Source: Halosegnis marinus (GTDB taxonomy: Archaea; Halobacteriota; Halobacteria; Halobacteriales; Haloarculaceae). Taken from it: DNA of 64,000 nucleotides. The stretch lies in assembly GCF_029338355.1 (NCBI RefSeq), contig NZ_CP119802.1:2046001-2110000 (forward strand). The letters are read 5' to 3'. Shown here piece after piece: positions 43,064-51,287 of this stretch. The number at the start of each line of letters is the position of its first letter. Positions within the stretch are counted from its first letter, which is position 1. The notes beneath the pieces are model-generated. The model was not told the origin of the DNA and did not search any database. It saw only the letters and a list, made by a program, of their open reading frames with translations. Both the position numbers and the translations under genes were made by a program.

Positions 43064-43681
43064 ATGGCAGACGCCGTCGACTCGCTCGTCGCCGACCTGC
43101 GTGCCGAGGCCGACCGGGACCGCGACCCCGAGGACACCCCCGAGGTGGGTATCGTGATGGGGTCGGACTCGGACCTCGACACGATGTACGGGGCCTACGA
43201 GGCGCTGACCGAACTCGGCTTCGCCGAGGTGACGGACTACGACGACCCGCCCGAGGCTCGCTTCACCTTCGAGACGTACGTCGTCTCGGCCCACCGGACG
43301 CCCGAACTTATGTACGCGTACGGCGAAACCGCCCGCGACCGCGGGCTCGACGTCGTTATCGCCGGCGCGGGCGGGAAGTCCGCGGACCTCCCGAACATGA
43401 CCGCGAGCATCGCGTACCCGCTTCCCGTCGTCGGCGTGCCGGTCCAGGAGAAGTCCGTGGACTCGGTCATCGGGATGCCGACGGGCGCACCCATCACCGC
43501 CGTCGACGCCGGCAAGTCGTTCAACGCCGCGCTGTCCGCGGTGCAGGTCCTCGCCCGCGAACACGACGAACTGGAGGAGCGGCTGGTCGCGTACCACGAG
43601 GCGCTCCAGCAGGGGGTCGGCGAGGACTCCCGGCGGCTCCACGAACTCGGGACCGAGGCGTACCGCGACGCGACGGAGTAG
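43064..43681 (+). CDS. purE: N5-carboxyaminoimidazole ribonucleotide mutase
   Basis: A 205-residue PurE, the next step after PurK. Phosphate-binding region GIVMGSDSDLDTMYGAYEAL, then VVSAHRTPELMYAYGETA with the catalytic His, and VIAGAGGKSADLPNM. It has a C-terminal extension beyond the usual 165-170 residues (Glu-rich helix). It lies 38 nt after purK and is followed by an 83-nt gap with the nuo promoter. Confidence 0.94.
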   Translation: MADAVDSLVADLRAEADRDRDPEDTPEVGIVMGSDSDLDTMYGAYEALTELGFAEVTDYDDPPEARFTFETYVVSAHRTPELMYAYGETARDRGLDVVIAGAGGKSADLPNMTASIAYPLPVVGVPVQEKSVDSVIGMPTGAPITAVDAGKSFNAALSAVQVLAREHDELEERLVAYHEALQQGVGEDSRRLHELGTEAYRDATE

Positions 43682-43722
43682 GCGGGCGCGCTCGCGGAAC
43701 GCGCGTGCGGGCAACAATCAAT

Positions 43723-43730
43723 CCTTATGT
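43723..43730 (+). promoter_or_regulatory. TATA box of the nuo operon
   Basis: CCTTATGT centred about 38 nt before ATG 43765, in an AT-rich stretch; the transcript would carry a leader of about 12 nt. Confidence 0.55.
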
Positions 43731-43764
43731 ACCCGCCTTCCTAAGTTCGGTTTGATACAGACAG

Positions 43765-44175
43765 ATGAGCAATCCGTGGATCGCTATCGGCGCGCTCACG
43801 TTGATATCCATCGTCATCCCGATCTCGATGGTGGTGGTGTCGGCGTTACTCCGACCGAGCGTGCCGGAGCAAGGGAAAACCGCCGTCTACGAGTCCGGCG
43901 AGGTGCCGACGGGCGACACGCGCATCCGGTTCAATATCCAGTACTACATGGTCGCGCTGTTGTTCGTCATCTTCGACATCGAGACCGTCCTGATCTTCCC
44001 GTGGACGGTTATCTACCGCGATGCGGTCCAGCAGTTCGGCCTTGTCAACGCGCTCGTGCCGATGCTGGTCTTCATCGGGGTGCTCGTCGTCGGGCTCGCG
44101 TGGGCGTGGCGGAACGGCGCGGTGCGGTGGATCAAGTCACCGCGGGCCCGCGAGACCAGCGGGAGCGCGGAGTAA
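43765..44175 (+). CDS. nuoA: NADH-quinone oxidoreductase subunit A
   Basis: A 136-residue membrane subunit of complex I with three helices (about 6-27, 62-82 and 96-115). The conserved loop is YESGEVPTGDTRIRFNIQYY and the second helix ends with FDIETVLIFPW. It helps form the quinone channel with NuoH and NuoJ. It is the first of eleven genes in the same direction. Confidence 0.95.
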   Translation: MSNPWIAIGALTLISIVIPISMVVVSALLRPSVPEQGKTAVYESGEVPTGDTRIRFNIQYYMVALLFVIFDIETVLIFPWTVIYRDAVQQFGLVNALVPMLVFIGVLVVGLAWAWRNGAVRWIKSPRARETSGSAE

Positions 44176-44179
44176 TTCT

Positions 44180-44866
44180 ATGAGTAGCGACAACATACCA
44201 CAGACGACACAGGAAGCGCGGATGGGCGAGGGCGTCGACGCCCGGTTCAACTCCAAGCTGCGTGAGGCGTTCGGCTCGTCGCCGTTCATCCTCACCAAGT
44301 TCGACAAGTTCATGAACTGGGTTCGGGGCTCCTCGATGTTCATGCTGCAGTTCGGCATCGCCTGCTGCAGCATCGAGATGATGCACACCTACGCGGTCAA
44401 ACACGACCTCGACCGCTTCGGGGCCGGCGTGCCCCGCGCGTCCCCGCGACAAGCGGACGTCATCATCGTCCCGGGGACCATCGTCTCGAAGTTCGCCCCG
44501 CGGATGAAGCGTGTCTACGACCAGATGCCCGAGCCGAAGTTCGTCGTCGGGATGGGCTCGTGTACCATCTCCGGCGGTCCCTTCCAGGAGGGGTACAACG
44601 TCATCAAGGGCGCCGAGGAGGTCATCCCGGTGGACATCCACGTCCCCGGCTGCCCCCCGCGCCCGGAGGCGCTCGTCTACGGCATCGCCAAGCTCCAGGA
44701 GCGGGTCGCGAACGGCGAGACCTCCCCGGTGACGGTGAAGCCGTACGAGCTCGAACAGTTCGGCGACCTCGACGACGACGAACTCGTCCAGCACCTCGCG
44801 GACCGGATCGACGAGGACGAACTGGTCATGCGCTACGACTGGGCGGAGTCTCCCCCCGAACAATGA
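44180..44866 (+). CDS. nuoB: NADH-quinone oxidoreductase subunit B
   Basis: A 228-residue subunit carrying the last iron-sulfur cluster (N2). Ligands are in FGIACCSIEMMHTYAV (paired Cys), GMGSCTISGG and VPGCPPRPEAL. The N-terminus starts at ATG 44180, 4 nt after the nuoA stop. The longer C-terminal tail of about 50 residues is acidic. It passes electrons to quinone at the junction of the membrane and peripheral arms. Confidence 0.95.
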   Translation: MSSDNIPQTTQEARMGEGVDARFNSKLREAFGSSPFILTKFDKFMNWVRGSSMFMLQFGIACCSIEMMHTYAVKHDLDRFGAGVPRASPRQADVIIVPGTIVSKFAPRMKRVYDQMPEPKFVVGMGSCTISGGPFQEGYNVIKGAEEVIPVDIHVPGCPPRPEALVYGIAKLQERVANGETSPVTVKPYELEQFGDLDDDELVQHLADRIDEDELVMRYDWAESPPEQ

Positions 44867-46542
44867 GTCTGGAAGACCCCACCCGGCCGGAGCTCCCGGT
44901 CGGCGAGACGGAGGAGGGCGTCGATTACGACGCGCTCGAATCGCTGCTCGGCGACCACGTCATCGGTCGCGAGGAGCACGTCAACGCCGAGGCGTTCGTC
45001 GTCCGCCCCGACGAGGTCCAGGACGCGCTGTACCTCCTGCGCGACGAGGCGGGCTTCGACCACTGTTCGTGCGTCACCGCTCAGGAGTACGAGGACCGCT
45101 ACGAGTCCATCTATCACCTGAAGAAGTACAACGACCCGACACAGGAGGTCGGCGTCGTCGTTCCCACCTCGAAGGACGACCCCGTTTCGGAGTCGGCCGC
45201 CCCCGTCTACCGGACGGCCGACTGGCACGAGCGCGAGGCGTACGACCTCGTCGGCATCGAGTACGACGACCACCCGGACCTGCGCCGCATCCTGCTGCCC
45301 GAGTCGTGGCAGGGCCACCCGCTCTCGCTCGACTACGACCAGGAGCAGCCGCAGGTCGTCACGTTCACCGAGCACGCGAACCCGCTGCAGGAGGACCACC
45401 GCTCCGGCGAGGACTCGGACACGATGTTCCTCAACATCGGGCCGCACCACCCGGCGACGCACGGCGTCCTCCACCTGAAGACGACGCTCGACGGCGAGCA
45501 GGTCGCCGACGTCGAGTCCGACATCGGCTACCTCCACCGCTGTGAGGAGCAGATCTGCCAGCAGGGCACCTACCGCCACCAGATAATGCCGTACCCGGAC
45601 CGCTGGGACTACATCTCGGCGGGCATCCTCAACGAGTGGGCGTACGCCCGCGCCGCGGAGGACATGGCGGACATCGACGTGCCGGAGTACGCGCAGGTCA
45701 TCCGTACCATGTCGGCGGAACTGTGCCGCATCGCGAGCCACATGCTCGCGCTCGGGACGTTCGCGCTCGACGTGTACGGCGACTTCACGGCCATCTTCAT
45801 GTACGCGACCCGCGACCGCGAGGTCGTCCAGAACATCCTGGAGGACCTCACGGGTCAGCGGCTGATGTTCAACTACCTCCGGCTCGGCGGCGTCGCGTGG
45901 GACCTCCCGGAGCCCCGCGAGGAGTTCTTCGAGAAGACCCGCGACTTCCTCGACGACCTGCCGGAGAAGCTGGAGGAGTACCACAACCTCGTCACCTCGA
46001 ACGAGATCTTCCAGCTCCGGTGTGTCAACACCGGCGTCCTCGAACCCGAGGTCGCGAAGAGCTACGGCGCGACCGGCCCGGTCGCGCGCGGCTCCGGCAT
46101 CGACTTCGACCTCCGGCGCGACGACCCGTACGGCTACTACGACGAGCTCGACTGGGACGTCGTCACCGAGGACGGCTGTGACAACTACAGCCGCGTCCTC
46201 GTGCGGATGCAGGAGGTCGAGGAGTCGGCGAAGATCATCGACCAGTGTATCGACCTGCTGGAGGACTGGCCCGAGGAGGACCGGACCATCCAGTCGAACG
46301 TGCCCCGCACGCTGAAGCCGGACGCGGACACGGAGATCTACCGCTCGGTCGAGGCCGCGAAGGGCGAGCTCGGCATCTACATGCGCGCCGACGGCACGGA
46401 CAAGCCGGCGCGGTTCAAGATCCGGTCGCCGTGCTTCTCGAACCTCCAGACGCTCCCGGAGATGTCGCAGGGCGAGTACATCCCGGACCTCATCGCGTCG
46501 CTCGGTAGCCTCGACATCGTGCTCGGCGAGGTGGACCGGTGA
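44863..46542 (+). CDS. nuoCD: NADH-quinone oxidoreductase subunits C and D, fused
   Basis: A 559-residue fusion. NuoC-like part about 1-170 (YESIYHLKKYNDPTQEVGVV, ADWHEREAYDLVGIEYDDHP); NuoD-like part about 180-559 (NIGPHHPATHGVLHLKT near residue 190, later GSGIDFDLRRDDPYGYYDE). It starts with ATGA overlap on nuoB. Such C/D fusions occur in several lineages. The subunit helps bind quinone and clusters. Confidence 0.95.
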   Translation: MSLEDPTRPELPVGETEEGVDYDALESLLGDHVIGREEHVNAEAFVVRPDEVQDALYLLRDEAGFDHCSCVTAQEYEDRYESIYHLKKYNDPTQEVGVVVPTSKDDPVSESAAPVYRTADWHEREAYDLVGIEYDDHPDLRRILLPESWQGHPLSLDYDQEQPQVVTFTEHANPLQEDHRSGEDSDTMFLNIGPHHPATHGVLHLKTTLDGEQVADVESDIGYLHRCEEQICQQGTYRHQIMPYPDRWDYISAGILNEWAYARAAEDMADIDVPEYAQVIRTMSAELCRIASHMLALGTFALDVYGDFTAIFMYATRDREVVQNILEDLTGQRLMFNYLRLGGVAWDLPEPREEFFEKTRDFLDDLPEKLEEYHNLVTSNEIFQLRCVNTGVLEPEVAKSYGATGPVARGSGIDFDLRRDDPYGYYDELDWDVVTEDGCDNYSRVLVRMQEVEESAKIIDQCIDLLEDWPEEDRTIQSNVPRTLKPDADTEIYRSVEAAKGELGIYMRADGTDKPARFKIRSPCFSNLQTLPEMSQGEYIPDLIASLGSLDIVLGEVDR

Positions 46543-47645
46543 TGCAGGAGGCGAACGCCACCAACGCGACGAACGCCTCCGCCGCGCCCCAGATGCTCCC
46601 GGACACCATCGCGGGCGCGGTCGGCCTGCAGGGGACCCTGCTCGGCGACGTGTTCGGTTCCCTCGTCGGCGCGGCGCTCATCGGCACGCTGATGCTCACG
46701 ATGACGGCGCTCGCCGGCCCGTGGGCGAAGCGGAAGATAACCGCCGCGTTCACCGACCGCATCGCGGTCAACCGCATCGGCCCGTTCGGCCTGCTCATCA
46801 TCGTGGCCGACGCGGTCCGCCTGCTGTCGAAGGAGCTCATCGTCCCGGACGGCGTCGACCGGCCCGCGTGGGACCTCGCGCCGCTCGTCATCGCGTCGTC
46901 GGCGCTGCTCGGCTTCGCGGTCATCCCGATGGGTTCCATCGCCGGTATCAACGTCCAGCTCGCCGACCCCGAGTCGGGGCTGGCGTACGTGTTCGCGGTC
47001 GCGTCCATCGCGTCGCTCGGCCTCGTGATGGCCGGCTACGCGTCGAACAACAAGTTCTCGCTGCTGGGCGGGCTGCGCGCGGTCGCACAGAACCTCGCGT
47101 ACGAGATACCGCTCGTCATCACGGCGGCGTCGGTGGTCATCTTCGCCGGCTCGCTCCAGATGAGCGAGATCGTCGCGGCCCAGCAGGAGTCGCTCGGCTT
47201 CGGCCTGAAGAGCTGGTACGCGTTCGTGAACCCGTTCGCGTTCCTGCTGTTCCTCGCCGCGAACCTCGCGGAGGTCGGCCGGAACCCGTTCGACACGCCG
47301 GAGGCCCCGACCGAGATCGTCGCCGGTTACCAGACGGAGTACTCGTCGGTGTACTTCGTGCTCATCTACCTCGGGGAGTTCATCCACATCTTCCTCGGGG
47401 GCGCCATCATCGCGACGGTGTTCCTCGGCGGCCCGACCAGCCCCATCGTCGGGCTGGAGATACTGCCCGGCTTCCTGTGGTTCATCATCAAGATCTGGGC
47501 GGTGTTCCTGTTCACCCAGTGGATGCGCTCGGCGATTCCGCGCGTGCGCATCGACCAGCTCATCGAGATCGGCTGGAAGGGAATGCTGGTGTTATCGTTC
47601 GCTAACCTCGTGCTCACGGCCGTCATCGTGGGGGTGATAGTATGA
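46542..47645 (+). CDS. nuoH: NADH-quinone oxidoreductase subunit H
   Basis: A 367-residue membrane subunit with about eight helices; signature RIGPFGLLIIVADAVRLLSK and ANLAEVGRNPFDTPEAPTEI near residue 245. It has an Asn/Ala-rich N-terminus (MQEANATNATNASAAPQM) of about 20 residues. It starts within the nuoCD stop (TGATG) and overlaps the nuoI start (ATGA). It forms part of the quinone channel. Confidence 0.95.
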   Translation: MQEANATNATNASAAPQMLPDTIAGAVGLQGTLLGDVFGSLVGAALIGTLMLTMTALAGPWAKRKITAAFTDRIAVNRIGPFGLLIIVADAVRLLSKELIVPDGVDRPAWDLAPLVIASSALLGFAVIPMGSIAGINVQLADPESGLAYVFAVASIASLGLVMAGYASNNKFSLLGGLRAVAQNLAYEIPLVITAASVVIFAGSLQMSEIVAAQQESLGFGLKSWYAFVNPFAFLLFLAANLAEVGRNPFDTPEAPTEIVAGYQTEYSSVYFVLIYLGEFIHIFLGGAIIATVFLGGPTSPIVGLEILPGFLWFIIKIWAVFLFTQWMRSAIPRVRIDQLIEIGWKGMLVLSFANLVLTAVIVGVIV

Positions 47646-48103
47646 TCGGACTGCTCAAATCCATGGCAACGACGATGAAGCACGCGCTCGACGGGAACAC
47701 GTTCACCGTGGAGTACCCGGAGGAGACCCCCGAGGTCTCCCCCCGGTTCCGCGGCGTCCACAAGTTCTCCCAGGAGCGGTGTATCTGGTGTCGCCAGTGC
47801 GAGAACGTCTGCCCGAACGACACCATCCAGATCGTCACGGACGACCAGCGCAACGGCGAACAGTACAACCTCCACATCGGCCAGTGTATCTACTGCCGGC
47901 TGTGCGAGGAGGTGTGTCCGGTGGACGCCATCCTGCTCACGCAGAACTTCGAGTTCACCGGCGACACGAAGGACGACCTCGCGTACAACATGGAACAGCT
48001 GAAGAACGTTCCGTGGTACAAGGACATCGACCCGCTCGCGTCGCGCGAACCCGACCGCGGCGCGTGGATCGGCGAGGGCGAGGGCGAAGTCGACTACCAG
48101 TAG
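47642..48103 (+). CDS. nuoI: NADH-quinone oxidoreductase subunit I
   Basis: A 153-residue ferredoxin-like subunit with two 4Fe-4S motifs: CIWCRQCENVCP near residue 45 and CIYCRLCEEVCP near residue 84. It relays electrons towards NuoB. The ATG overlaps the nuoH stop by 4 nt. The 133-nt gap after it, before nuoJ, breaks the otherwise tight operon. Confidence 0.95.
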   Translation: MIGLLKSMATTMKHALDGNTFTVEYPEETPEVSPRFRGVHKFSQERCIWCRQCENVCPNDTIQIVTDDQRNGEQYNLHIGQCIYCRLCEEVCPVDAILLTQNFEFTGDTKDDLAYNMEQLKNVPWYKDIDPLASREPDRGAWIGEGEGEVDYQ

Positions 48104-48236
48104 CGCCGTTCCCCTCTTCTCCACCGTTCAGCCGGCCGAGAGCCGCGCCTCCGCGGGCGAAATCCGCACGCGAGCGCGCCCCCGCGTGTGAGCGCGTAAA
48201 GAAAGGTTCAAACCGGACGCGGCTGAGTTCAACGTA

Positions 48237-48518
48237 ATGGCTGTAGCACCGGTCGAACTAGCGGCGTTTCTGCTGTTCGCGCTGTTGACCGCAGCGAGCA
48301 GCCTCGGCGTCGTGCTGGTTCGTGACGTGTGGCACAGCGCGCTCCTCCTCGGGGTGGCGTTGGTCTCCGTCGCGATCCACTACGTAATGTTGCGCGCCGA
48401 GTTCCTCGCGGCGATGCAGATCCTCGTCTACGTGGGCGGGGTTCTCATCCTCATCACGTTCGCCGTGATGCTGGTCCGCGAGACGGACGAGGACGAAGGA
48501 ATCGAGGTGGTCGGATGA
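48237..48518 (+). CDS. nuoJ1: NADH-quinone oxidoreductase subunit J, first half
   Basis: A 93-residue protein holding the first part of NuoJ with three helices (about 6-26, 32-52 and 60-80); conserved region RAEFLAAMQILVYVGGVLIL. The subunit is split into two ORFs, the second overlapping by ATGA. A promoter may lie in the preceding gap (GTTCAAACC near 48205). Confidence 0.93.
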   Translation: MAVAPVELAAFLLFALLTAASSLGVVLVRDVWHSALLLGVALVSVAIHYVMLRAEFLAAMQILVYVGGVLILITFAVMLVRETDEDEGIEVVG

Positions 48519-48862
48519 CGACGCGACCGCGCCTCTACACGAGCGGGCGACAGGTAATCGGCCTCGTCGCGTTCGTGTTGTTCGGCGTGCTCGCGGCCGT
48601 CTTCCTGACGGCCGACTTCGGCGCGGCCGAGACCTTCGCGGGGGCGGAGGGCATCACCGCGGCCATCGGCTACGCGATGTTCAACCTCGACGCCGGCTCC
48701 GTGCCGTCGGAGGGGTTCCTCGTGGCCTTCGAGATAATCGACGTCGTCCTGCTGGCGGCGTTGGCCGCGGCGGTCATGCTCGCCCGCCGGGAGTCCGAGT
48801 CGGGCGGCTTCCTGCCGCTCACGGACGGCGGCGAGGACGAGGGGAAAGGGGGTGACCGCTGA
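48515..48862 (+). CDS. nuoJ2: NADH-quinone oxidoreductase subunit J, second half
   Basis: A 115-residue protein with two helices (about 15-35 and 65-90) making up the C-terminal part of NuoJ. It ends with an acidic/Lys tail. The ATG overlaps the nuoJ1 stop. The split of NuoJ into two is seen in haloarchaea. No domain motif is visible beyond hydrophobicity, so the call rests on position and size. Confidence 0.87.
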   Translation: MTTRPRLYTSGRQVIGLVAFVLFGVLAAVFLTADFGAAETFAGAEGITAAIGYAMFNLDAGSVPSEGFLVAFEIIDVVLLAALAAAVMLARRESESGGFLPLTDGGEDEGKGGDR

Positions 48863-49168
48863 ATGGCGGTCCCCGTCGAGTACTACCTCGTCCTCTCGGC
48901 GTTCGTGTTCTGCGTCGGCGTCTTCGGGCTGCTCACCCGTCGGAACGCGCTCCTGTTCCTGATGTCGGTCGAGCTCATGCTCAACGCCGCGAACATCAAC
49001 TTCGTCGCGTTCTCGTACCAGTACGGGAACCTCACCGGGCAGGTGTTCAGCCTGTTCACGATGGCGCTCGCGGCCGCGGAGGTCGCGGTCGGCATCGGCA
49101 TCATCCTGGTGTTGTACCGCAACTTCGCGGACGTGGACGTGACCGAAGCGACGACTCTGAGGTGGTAA
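48863..49168 (+). CDS. nuoK: NADH-quinone oxidoreductase subunit K
   Basis: A 101-residue three-helix membrane subunit. The motif ALLFLMSVELMLNAANINFVAF has the conserved Glu in helix 2 and a second acidic residue (VAVGIGII) nearby. It is part of the proton-pumping antiporter-like module. It begins right after the nuoJ2 stop and ends 1 nt before nuoL. Confidence 0.95.
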   Translation: MAVPVEYYLVLSAFVFCVGVFGLLTRRNALLFLMSVELMLNAANINFVAFSYQYGNLTGQVFSLFTMALAAAEVAVGIGIILVLYRNFADVDVTEATTLRW

Positions 49169-49169
49169 G

Positions 49170-51224
49170 ATGGCAGAGATAACTTCATTCGCACCCGCTA
49201 TCGCGGTCCTGCCGTTCGTATCGTTCCTGGTCGCGCTGCTGGCCGGCAAGTACCTCCCGAAGAAGGGGGCCATCGCGGGCATCGTCGCCACGGGCGGCTC
49301 GCTCGTGCTGTCGCTCGTGATGCTGTACACCGTCTTCACGGACGGCGCCCACCAGGCGACGCTGTACACGTGGGTCGGCGGCGACGCGGTGCCGTTCCAG
49401 CTGACCTTCGGCATCCTGCTCGACCAGCTCTCGACGCTGATGCTGGTCATCGTCTCGACCATCGCCCTGCTGGTCCACGTCTTCTCGATGGGGTACATGA
49501 ACGACGAGGGCGAGGGCGGCCTGCCGCGCTACTACGCGGAACTCGGTCTGTTCACGGCCTCGATGCTCGCCTTCGTCTTCTCGGACAACCTCCTGATGGC
49601 GTTCATGTTCTTCGAGCTGGTCGGGCTCTGCTCGTACCTGCTCATCGGCTTCTGGTTCCGCGAGGCGGGGCCGCCGTCGGCGGCGAAGAAGGCGTTCCTC
49701 GTCACCCGCTTCGGCGACTACTTCTTCCTCATCGGCGTCGTCGCCGTCTTCGCGACGTTCGGGACGGCCGCGTTCGGCGGTCCCGGCGTCGAGAACTCCT
49801 TCCCCCACATCGCCGAGCAGGCGCTCAACGGCGAGGCGTCCGTGACGACGTTCTTCGGGCTGGACCCGCAGGCGTGGTTCACGGTCATCGGCCTCCTCGT
49901 GCTGGGCGGCGTGATGGGGAAGTCGGCGCAGTTCCCCTTCCACACGTGGCTCCCGGACGCGATGGAGGGTCCGACGCCCGTCTCGGCACTGATTCACGCG
50001 GCGACGATGGTCGCGGCCGGCGTGTACCTGGTCGCCCGGATGTACGGCTTCTACGCGCTGTCGCCGACCGCGCTCGCGGTCATCGCCTTCGTCGGCGGCT
50101 TCACGGCGCTGTTCGCCGCGACGATGGGCGTCGTCAAGCGCGAGATCAAGCAGGTGCTCGCGTACTCGACTATCTCGCAGTACGGCTACATCATGCTCGC
50201 GCTGGGCGGCGGCGGCTACGTGGCCGGCGTCTTCCACCTGACCACCCACGCCTTCTTCAAGGCGCTGCTGTTCCTCGGCGCCGGGTCGGTCATCATCGCG
50301 ATGCACCACAACGAGGACATGTGGGACATGGGCGGGCTGAAGGAGAAGATGCCCGTCACCTACTACGCGTTCCTCTCCGGGTCGCTCGCGCTCGCGGGCA
50401 TCGTCCCGTTCTCCGGCTTCTGGTCGAAGGACGAGGTGCTCTACGAGACGCTCGTCCACGGCCTCGGCGGCTCGCCGCTGCTGTTGGCCGCGTACGCGAT
50501 GGGTATCGTCGCGGTGTTCTTCACCGGCTTCTACACGTTCCGGATGGTGCTGCTCACCTTCCACGGCGAGCCCCGCTCGGACACCGCGCGCGACCCGCAC
50601 GGCGTCCGCTGGAACGTGAAGGTGCCGCTGGGGATCCTCGGCGTGCTCGCGGCCGTCATCGGGGTCATCAACCTCGTGCCGGTCCACGCCGTCGTGGGTG
50701 CCGTGCCCGAGTTCCTCCACGACTGGCTCTACTACGGGCCGGAGGGGCTCAACGGCGAGCACTACCACGAACTCATCACGACCGCCGAGTTCGGCGGCTA
50801 CTCGGCGGGCACGCTGCCCGGCCTCGGCGAACTCGGCACGCTGTTCGCGTCGGCCGGCATCTCGCTGGCCGTCGCGCTCGCCGGCTCCGGCGTCGCTATC
50901 GCGCTCTACCGCGGCTCGGACCCGGTCGAGCACACGGACAAACTCGGCTCTCTCAAGACCGTGCTCTTCAACAACTACTACCAGGACGAGTACCAGGTGT
51001 GGCTCGCCGAGGGACTCACCGCGCGGGTCGCCCGCGCGGCCGACACCTTCGACCGCAAGGGTATCGACGGAACGGTGAACTTCGTCTCCAGCCTGAGCCT
51101 CTTCACGGGCGACCGCCTGCGTCGCGTCCAGACGGGTATCGTGAGTAACTACGCCGCGCTCCTGACGCTGGGGCTGGTTCTGCTGCTCGTCGGCTTCGGC
51201 GTCATGCAGGGGTGGTTCGCGTGA
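49170..51224 (+). CDS. nuoL: NADH-quinone oxidoreductase subunit L
   Basis: A 684-residue antiporter-like subunit with many helices. The core holds LVGLCSYLLIGFWFREAGPP (near residue 150) and KSAQFPFHTWLPDAMEGPTP (near 250), with the conserved Glu/Lys of the channel. The C-terminal part is long, as in other NuoL, and includes the lateral helix. Two hairpins follow the stop, before nuoM. Confidence 0.95.
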   Translation: MAEITSFAPAIAVLPFVSFLVALLAGKYLPKKGAIAGIVATGGSLVLSLVMLYTVFTDGAHQATLYTWVGGDAVPFQLTFGILLDQLSTLMLVIVSTIALLVHVFSMGYMNDEGEGGLPRYYAELGLFTASMLAFVFSDNLLMAFMFFELVGLCSYLLIGFWFREAGPPSAAKKAFLVTRFGDYFFLIGVVAVFATFGTAAFGGPGVENSFPHIAEQALNGEASVTTFFGLDPQAWFTVIGLLVLGGVMGKSAQFPFHTWLPDAMEGPTPVSALIHAATMVAAGVYLVARMYGFYALSPTALAVIAFVGGFTALFAATMGVVKREIKQVLAYSTISQYGYIMLALGGGGYVAGVFHLTTHAFFKALLFLGAGSVIIAMHHNEDMWDMGGLKEKMPVTYYAFLSGSLALAGIVPFSGFWSKDEVLYETLVHGLGGSPLLLAAYAMGIVAVFFTGFYTFRMVLLTFHGEPRSDTARDPHGVRWNVKVPLGILGVLAAVIGVINLVPVHAVVGAVPEFLHDWLYYGPEGLNGEHYHELITTAEFGGYSAGTLPGLGELGTLFASAGISLAVALAGSGVAIALYRGSDPVEHTDKLGSLKTVLFNNYYQDEYQVWLAEGLTARVARAADTFDRKGIDGTVNFVSSLSLFTGDRLRRVQTGIVSNYAALLTLGLVLLLVGFGVMQGWFA

Positions 51225-51229
51225 CTCCC

Positions 51230-51287
51230 GCGAGACGGAACGTCTCGCAACGCCATGCGGACGCGACCCCTACGGGGTGGTCCGCAT
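51230..51287 (+). promoter_or_regulatory. Two RNA hairpins at the nuoL-nuoM junction
   Basis: Hairpin 1: GCGAGACG-GAA-CGTCTCGC (51230-51248). Hairpin 2: ATGCGGAC (51255-51262) pairs with GTCCGCAT (51280-51287) and has an inner ACCCC/GGGGT stem. The nuoM ATG at 51286 lies partly within the second stem. This looks like a translation-control or processing site. Confidence 0.55.
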